Positions 10,016-14,595 of a DNA stretch of 14,595 nucleotides are shown here, piece by piece. Position numbers and translations under genes: made by a program. Every line of letters starts with the position of its first letter. Position 1 is the stretch's first letter. Source of the DNA: Pleurotus djamor. Lineage: Eukaryota > Basidiomycota > Agaricomycetes > Agaricales > Pleurotaceae. The notes under the pieces are model-generated. The model worked only from the letters and a program-made list of their open reading frames with translations. It was not told the DNA's origin and searched no databases. Where the stretch lies: assembly GCA_029747585.1 (NCBI GenBank), contig JAPEVF010001061.1:1-14595 (forward strand), given 5' to 3'.

Positions 10016-11667
10016 ATGACGGAATCCAAAGACCTAGAGAAACGACGTCGCTACATCTATATGGACTGGCCGCGTCACAAGGACGGGGGATACCTCCCTC
10101 AACCTCCTCCGGCTGGAAAACGGCCTCCAAACGGCCTCATCTGGGCATCATCTGTCGAGGGATTCTTTCGCATCCAGCGTTCCCCTCTCAAAGATAATTG
10201 GCTCACAGCCTGGTCCATTAGCATGATCAAAGATTTCGACGAAGGAGACGTCGCGGAAATCGCGGACTTCCTGTCTCTTGAGCCAGAACCCGATCCTACC
10301 ATCCTTCTCCCCTTCCCTTGGCTACGACTCCCCGTCTCTCCAGGATCAAACCCCGAAGGGGGCTCCGAGAAACGTCCGTCATGGCGCTCCATCCAAGGAT
10401 CGAACAGAGAAGGAGGTGTTATTCGGCAGCTTGACGGTTTCGATCCTAGCAAGCCAATCCAATTCGGAAGTGTCTATAACCACAAGCTGGAAGAGTTCAT
10501 TCCCGCATCATACTTTCCCGACACACTTATCGTCAACGATCCGAAGAGAATTACCGAAGGAAGACGCGTCGAGGACGGTGATTCTGCCACTGTCCAAGCC
10601 ATCCCTCTCACGTACAAACGCGTGTGGCCGATTATTTCTGACGAAATCAAACGTCATGAGAACACCGCGTACCTCAACATGGCTGACGCGCCTCACCTGG
10701 GAGTCGGACATCATTCATCCGTTCACCGAGCATCCCTGAAACTCCCTCGCGATCTCGAAGCGTACACTGGAGATGGCTCGATCGGAGTCGCCGCAAAAGT
10801 CGCCTTTCGCTCCACTGGTGCGAGGGAACTTCTTGAAAACGAGGGGAGAGTTTACAACGGTGTATACGGCAAGGCCACAGACTCTGGTATGGACTGCATC
10901 GATGCAGACGGCTTGCCTCGCATGCCTAGCTATAGGGATGAAGAGGGTAAGAAAAATCAGAGACATCTAATGGAGGACTGGCAAGGGCTTTGTCTGCTCA
11001 CGCCTGAAATCCAATTCCCCACTCCTGTCAAAGCCGTGCTTCCCAAGTTTTATGGGTATTATATTCCCACCAAGGAAACCGAACGCGCCGCTAAAAAGCG
11101 ACAAGAAGCAGAGAACGGTAAAGGAAGATACTGGCGTGGTGAAGGGGACCTTGCAAATACAGTCCTCAGTCCCATTCTCCTGCTTGAAGACTGTGGAGAG
11201 CCCATCGAACCTACGAAAATGAACATAGACGACCGGTGAGCAACCCTGCCTTCTTTCTTTCACATCCGTACAGTAGGCTGACTTCTGGTAGAACCGAATG
11301 CCTTTCCTTCATTCACCGTCTTGGATTTGCGGATATGGCCCATAATTCTGTCTACACGCGGAATATCCTGGTTCAACCTGGGCCTTTGGATCGCCCGCCA
11401 CCTCTTCGAAGCCTGGATACGCCGAGTTATCGCATTATCGACCTCGGACGCTCTGAGACCTGGGATATGCGGCTGGAGCGAGAGTGTCACGGACAGGACC
11501 TTACGAATTTGAGGCTACCGAAAGGACGTGATGGGTTCGTAGAGGAGGGAGTCCAGCTCGAAGGTCCTATGGCAGATTTAGCCAAGATCAATCGCAATTG
11601 GTCCTGGCATTGCCGACAAGAGCGCGACAAGGCGAGAAAAGAGCTGGAGCTGGAGGTAAATGATTAA
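10016..11667 (+). CDS. Kinase-like (probable pseudokinase) protein, 531 aa, two exons
   Basis: Exon 1 is 10016-11235, intron 11236-11291 (56 bp, GTGAGC donor, GGTAG acceptor), exon 2 11292-11667; the junction restores one Arg codon. The start ATG 10016 follows CTCACC; the frame stays open back to 9968, but without another ATG. The N-terminal 220 residues are unrecognised. A kinase-like fold follows: LGVGHHSSV as Gly-rich loop (from about residue 228), VAAK with Lys261 as the ATP-site Lys, Glu276 as a candidate helix-C partner, SPILLLEDCG as hinge region, HNSVYTRNILV (424-434) as catalytic loop, and IIDLGR with Asp457 as the DFG equivalent. The expected HRD Asp is Ser426, so phosphotransfer is doubtful. 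Between catalytic loop and DLG sits a Pro-rich insertion, which I believe is usual for this mushroom family. The tail is Lys/Glu-rich. An adjacent fragment at 9465 is a paralog. Function unknown. Confidence 0.8.
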
Positions 11668-11730
11668 CGGTAGATTGGCGTTTGAGGGGGGACTCTGTAA
11701 TAGGACTGCGTTTCTGAATATCATACTTTA

Positions 11731-11736
11731 AATAAA
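11731..11736 (+). terminator. Possible polyadenylation signal (AATAAA)
   Basis: An exact AATAAA, 64 bases after the stop of the kinase-like gene and followed within 15 bases by a T-rich run. Fungi tolerate variant signals, so this is suggestive only. Confidence 0.4.
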
Positions 11737-11814
11737 TGAGTTGATAGTGCGTTTTTTTTGAACGGCGACAAGAATACGAATGTGGGTTGTGACATCATCT
11801 AAGCGCTTGGAAGT

Positions 11815-11860
11815 AAGTCAGTGTCGGAGAGAGCGCGCGAGAGCGCCCGCGCACTTTATT
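11815..11860 (+). promoter_or_regulatory. GA/GC-alternating stretch upstream of the 82-aa gene
   Basis: The stretch is a run of GAGAG and GCGCGC units ending in CGCCCGCGC, about 85-115 bases before the ATG at 11935. It stands out in composition from its surroundings. Position suggests a proximal promoter element of the small gene, but nothing more specific can be said. Confidence 0.25.
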
Positions 11861-11934
11861 TCCACAACGCTCATCCATCGCTTGTTTGTGTACATCATCT
11901 CAGCTCATTGGCCGTCCTATAATCGGGTTTATAG

Positions 11935-12239
11935 ATGAGCACAGCCGACAACATATGCGGAATCCTTGTACTCGCCTGTCTCGATGTGACCAACGGCATA
12001 TGCTTGGACTTTCTCTCTGTCCGTAAGTACTTCTTCTCCTAGTTCCGTTTGGGCGCTGATGATTGTGTGTACCTGTAGGACATGCCTGCACAACCCAGCT
12101 TTGTGAGAGATGCCGCTCTCGGGGTACTGACGGAGACGACGACGAAGCTGAGGAAGAAAGTGTTGATGAGAGACAGCCTTTGCTTAACTACCCGAAGCAA
12201 CCTGAACCAAGCCCTAATATGAGGCCGACGTCTGCATAA
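11935..12239 (+). CDS. Small orphan fungal protein, 82 aa, two exons
   Basis: Exon 1 is 11935-12022, intron 12023-12078 (56 bp, GTAAGT donor, CTGTAG acceptor), exon 2 12079-12239; together 249 nt with a clean phase. The N-terminus (about residues 6-30) is hydrophobic with interspersed Cys: CGILVLACLDV, then CLDFLSV. It could be a short membrane segment or a lipid-modified region. A Cys-containing middle follows (HACTTQLCERC, with a CxxC pair), then an acidic stretch (DGDDDEAEEE) and a Pro-rich tail including QPLL. The pattern of short hydrophobic head, Cys cluster, acidic stretch and PLL motif is one I associate with small uncharacterised mushroom proteins, but I cannot name a family. Found from splice logic, since neither exon is long. 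Confidence 0.6.
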
Positions 12240-12544
12240 GTAGCGTTACAGCGGGACAATCGAGTTTCTCTCCAAGTCGTTGCTGCGCCGTGGCCAAGAA
12301 AACATTAATCCAGAAGCTTGAAGCTCAATATTCCCACAGTCAATGCGAAAGTCCCACGATCAATACACTGCCCAACATTGCACCGCCATCTGTCAGTCAG
12401 ACCTAAAAATACCCAAACGCAACCACCTCCGTTTTGCTTCCTCCTCCCCAAGTCTCCACGCCCCATCCACAGTTGTATCCATAGTCCCTATTTATCTTTC
12501 CCCTCTCCTCCCAATCCCACTTGAAACAACCATCCCAGCTACAA
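12240..12544 (+). promoter_or_regulatory. CT-rich promoter and leader of the small membrane-protein gene
   Basis: No gene seen. From about 12419 to 12535 the plus strand is strongly C/T-rich, ending nine bases before the ATG at 12545 (context CTACAAATGG). Such tracts are typical of fungal core promoters and 5' leaders of well-expressed genes. No TATA box is clear. Confidence 0.45.
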
Positions 12545-13160
12545 ATGGCTAATTGGTGTGTTTACTTCTCGAAATGTTGTTTTATCCTTCAAATACTGAC
12601 ATTCTCATCAGGATTGACTTGTTCTCCCTCTTCGCGGTGAGACTTGCCTAGGACTCCGGGAATATGGGCACCCTCTTACAGAAACTGTGTATAGACGATT
12701 AGCGTCTTTGCTGGAATCATATACGGCGTCATATATGTCGTAAACTCTGTTTCACAAGGTGTAGCATCCACCAAAGAAGCGTAGGTTGATACCCTCAGTT
12801 CCCCTTACTCGAACTGAAACTCATTGCGAGACTAGCCTTGCGCACAAAGGTCTCGTTATCTCGGACAAGGGTATGTCGGTGAAGACGTCGAAACGGTTTG
12901 ACAGGGAGGATTATGTTGATGCAACGCAAAGGTACGTGTCGTATTCATTCCTGGCGTCGTGTTGGTCTCAAGACATAGCTAGAGGATTCATAAAAGCCAT
13001 GAACGCCGCCTCGTTCGGCACCGCGACCAATACGTCGTCCCCTTCAACCCCAGGATCCATCAGACGTTCTGAGTCGAACGCCAGCTCAAAAAGTGCAGAA
13101 GAAAAACGACGGAAGGGTCTGCTAGGGCGTAAATCCCATGCTGAGCGAATTTCTGAATGA
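12545..13160 (+). CDS. Small single-pass membrane protein, 131 aa, five exons
   Basis: Exons: 12545-12555, 12612-12636, 12695-12780, 12836-12931, 12983-13160 (396 nt in all). All introns are GT-AG, 51-58 bp, and phases match. The first exon is only 11 nt and encodes MAN plus part of a Trp codon; the second is 25 nt. Residues about 5-32 form a hydrophobic segment (IDLFSLFATISVFAGIIYG and on). Next come STKEALAHKGLVISDKGMSV and KTSKRFDREDYVDATQRGF, which look like the conserved core: a charged juxtamembrane region with a DREDYVDATQR motif. The C-terminal 45 residues are Ser/Thr-rich, then basic (EEKRRKGLLGRKSH). This is probably an N-terminally anchored protein with a soluble tail. I know of no characterised homologue; it resembles conserved hypothetical proteins of fungi. 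Confidence 0.7.
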
Positions 13161-13498
13161 AATGATCATGAAACGTTGGGACTGTTACGGACAGTTTTGT
13201 TATCTATTCTTGGTTACTTCTTGTTACACTAACTGGCTTGGTCCAATTGTGCGTTATACTGAACATCATTTGGGACTAAGTGTGAACTCAAATCACTAGT
13301 CACTTATACTTCACGGCCCCATCGCGGTTTGTAAATTGTCCATGGGGCTACCATCGATGAGCGGCGCAGCAGTATCCCAACACCGTGCTACTATGACATC
13401 ATGTTGACTTAATGACAACGTCGATATCTCACTCTACCGAATATACAATCGTGGGCAAAGTCGAACAGACACAAAGTAAATTGTTGTAGAGAACTACT
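13161..13498. other. Intergenic region between convergent genes
   Basis: Lies between the 3' ends of the small membrane-protein gene (plus) and the beta-rich gene (minus). It should hold both 3' UTRs. I see no ORF, RNA gene or repeat that stands out, and no exact AATAAA for the plus-strand gene. Confidence 0.5.
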
Positions 13499-14595
13499 CT
13501 ATGCATCGCAGACACCATTGAACCCACTCTTCGTGGTAGAGGAAACAGCAGATTTGAACTCAACAAACGTCGACCTATCGTCAGCGTTCGGGAGCTCGTC
13601 ATCGATGCTGAGAAACCATTTAAAGTGTCCATCGACTTTGTCTTCAAACTCAAACCAGACAAAGCCAGTAGCGACGAAGGGGATTCGCCCTGTCCCTTGA
13701 ACATTGCACGCTTCGCTGGTGAAGTCACTAAATATATCGTGGTTTGTCAGGAACCGAAGGCAGAGGCAGAAGATTAAACACGAACAGATGGCAGAATTTG
13801 TTGGCGGGGACGTCCATGTTGATGGTTGATTCCGAGGACGTAGAACCACCTGAGGACGTCGCATCTGAGAGGGTGTTCGTGAATTCCGTGGTAGTAGACA
13901 CTTGAGCACTAGCTGTGAGCAACTCTGCGAAGGAGAGTTCAACGGATAGAGTTTCGCCTATGGCGATGGAAGATTGCTCTGTTGGATCAGACGGTCAGCA
14001 TTGAAAGGTTCGACAGGGGGAGGTGTCAAGGAGAAGAAACGGACTTGTAACTGTGTTTGTAGAAGAGAAGTCAGTCCCTTGAGTAAAAGCAAGTGATACG
14101 CTCCCGTTTTCAGGGANGTTTTCCCTCTGTAGACTGTTTGCTCATTGAGCACTGAGGTTCGCCATCTTTTGTGAGTGTGACAGGTCCATTTCCAGCACAT
14201 ATTTGGGCGGGCTTGTCGGGGAAGTCCTGTTGGATGAAACACGCTAATTCAGTCGGTGCTGCCGGTAGTGATCTTATTTTGGACTGACCTTATCGTTCGT
14301 AACGATTCTCCGTTTTCCGGTGCCCCAAAGGGAATTCGCCCGGTCTTCGATCTTTTTCCATCCAGGCAATTTTTGAACGTCGTCAGATGCTAGATACACG
14401 CAGATGGAGTTTAAGTTGATGGCACCCAAAAGAAGAGGGAAATGATCACGCACATAAGTCAACGCAAGAGCCAGCAGCTCGCTTCTTTTGCGCTCGGAGC
14501 GCGTCCGGGTTGAGTTGCTCTAGCATTTGACCAGAGACATCAAAAGCAAGGAGTTTGTTGTTCGCTTCGTCGAATGCGACGCGTACGGTGCCAAT
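13499..14595 (-). CDS. Ser/Thr-rich beta-strand protein, possibly aerolysin/ETX-MTX2-like; 3' part, frame-broken, start beyond window
   Basis: A minus-strand gene entering from the right edge and ending at TAG 13499-13501. Introns I can support: 14044 down to 13979 (66 bp) and 13785 down to 13728 (58 bp, GTTCGT donor, TTTAG acceptor); exons 14243-14045, 13978-13786 and 13727-13499 join in phase once the N at 14117 is treated as a one-base length error. A further intron, 14288-14244 (45 bp), is probable, but its phase does not fit. Another one-base frame break is likely near 14486-14489. The middle and C-terminal parts are runs of alternating Ser/Thr and hydrophobic residues (for example SVSLAFTQGTDF and SAQVSTTTEFTNTLSD), then a GFVWFEFED block. 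Such a pattern recalls the long amphipathic strands of aerolysin-type beta-pore modules. That assignment is by pattern only; a lectin-like or other beta-sandwich protein is equally possible. The gene may be intact with sequence errors, or a decayed copy. Confidence 0.45.
14117..14117. other. Single ambiguous base at a reading-frame break
   Basis: The only N in the window. On the minus strand the frame read before the N hits a stop within three codons, while the +1 frame is open and continues the Ser/Thr-rich pattern. The ambiguity and the frame break coincide, so a miscalled extra base is the likely cause. Confidence 0.8.

Noticed and set aside
11900..12091. Minus-strand ORF opposite the 82-aa gene
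   Set aside because: Spans the intron and both exons of the plus-strand model; no supporting features.
14289..14500. Resemblance to a retroelement RNase H segment (SELLALALTYV)
   Set aside because: Only a short hydrophobic match. No catalytic Asp/Glu pattern, no reverse transcriptase and no LTR nearby.
1..14595. tRNA, rRNA, CRISPR arrays, prophage or insertion sequences
   Set aside because: I looked for repeated spacer units, terminal inverted repeats, transposase motifs and tRNA T-loop signatures and found none. A covariance-model scan would be the decisive test for RNA genes.

Overview
The window looks like nuclear DNA of a filamentous basidiomycete, most likely an Agaricomycete. The reasons are dense genes on both strands, many very short introns (mostly 51-70 bp) with GTRNGT-type donors and YAG acceptors, pyrimidine-rich upstream regions, and gene families typical of mushroom-forming fungi: BTB proteins, kinase-like proteins with a divergent catalytic loop, and small orphan membrane proteins. 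I see no bacterial, phage, transposon, CRISPR or RNA-gene signal. One N at 14117 and two other apparent one-base frame breaks near the two ends suggest a draft assembly.

Layout, left to right. (1) 1-771, minus: the 5' part of an amidase-signature hydrolase gene. It starts in a 23-nt first exon and is frame-broken at a run of six C (92-97). (2) 772-1957: intergenic, between divergent genes, with a strong nested palindrome at 1247-1280. (3) 1958-2926, plus: an intronless BTB/POZ protein. (4) 3181-8843, plus: a 22-exon gene for the CPSF160/Cft1 subunit of the mRNA 3'-end processing complex. My exon model sums to 4347 nt (1448 codons plus stop), and all junction phases agree. (5) 8844-9866: a TATA-box-bearing stretch, then a C-terminal fragment of a kinase-like protein. 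(6) 10016-11667, plus: a two-exon kinase-like gene (531 aa), a relative of that fragment, with Ser in place of the catalytic-loop Asp. (7) 11935-12239, plus: a two-exon, 82-aa orphan. (8) 12545-13160, plus: a five-exon, 131-aa single-pass membrane protein with 11-nt and 25-nt first exons. (9) 13499-14595, minus: the 3' part of a gene for a Ser/Thr-rich, beta-strand-like protein, possibly aerolysin/ETX-MTX2-like, running off the right edge and with two apparent frame breaks.

The genes do not form an obvious pathway or cluster. Cft1 is core RNA processing, and the rest are typical accessory or lineage-specific fungal genes. The points most worth a second look are the kinase-like pair (pseudokinase plus remnant), the beta-rich gene at the right edge, the stop-free in-frame introns, the micro-exons and the intergenic palindrome. 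I found no convincing new multi-gene system.
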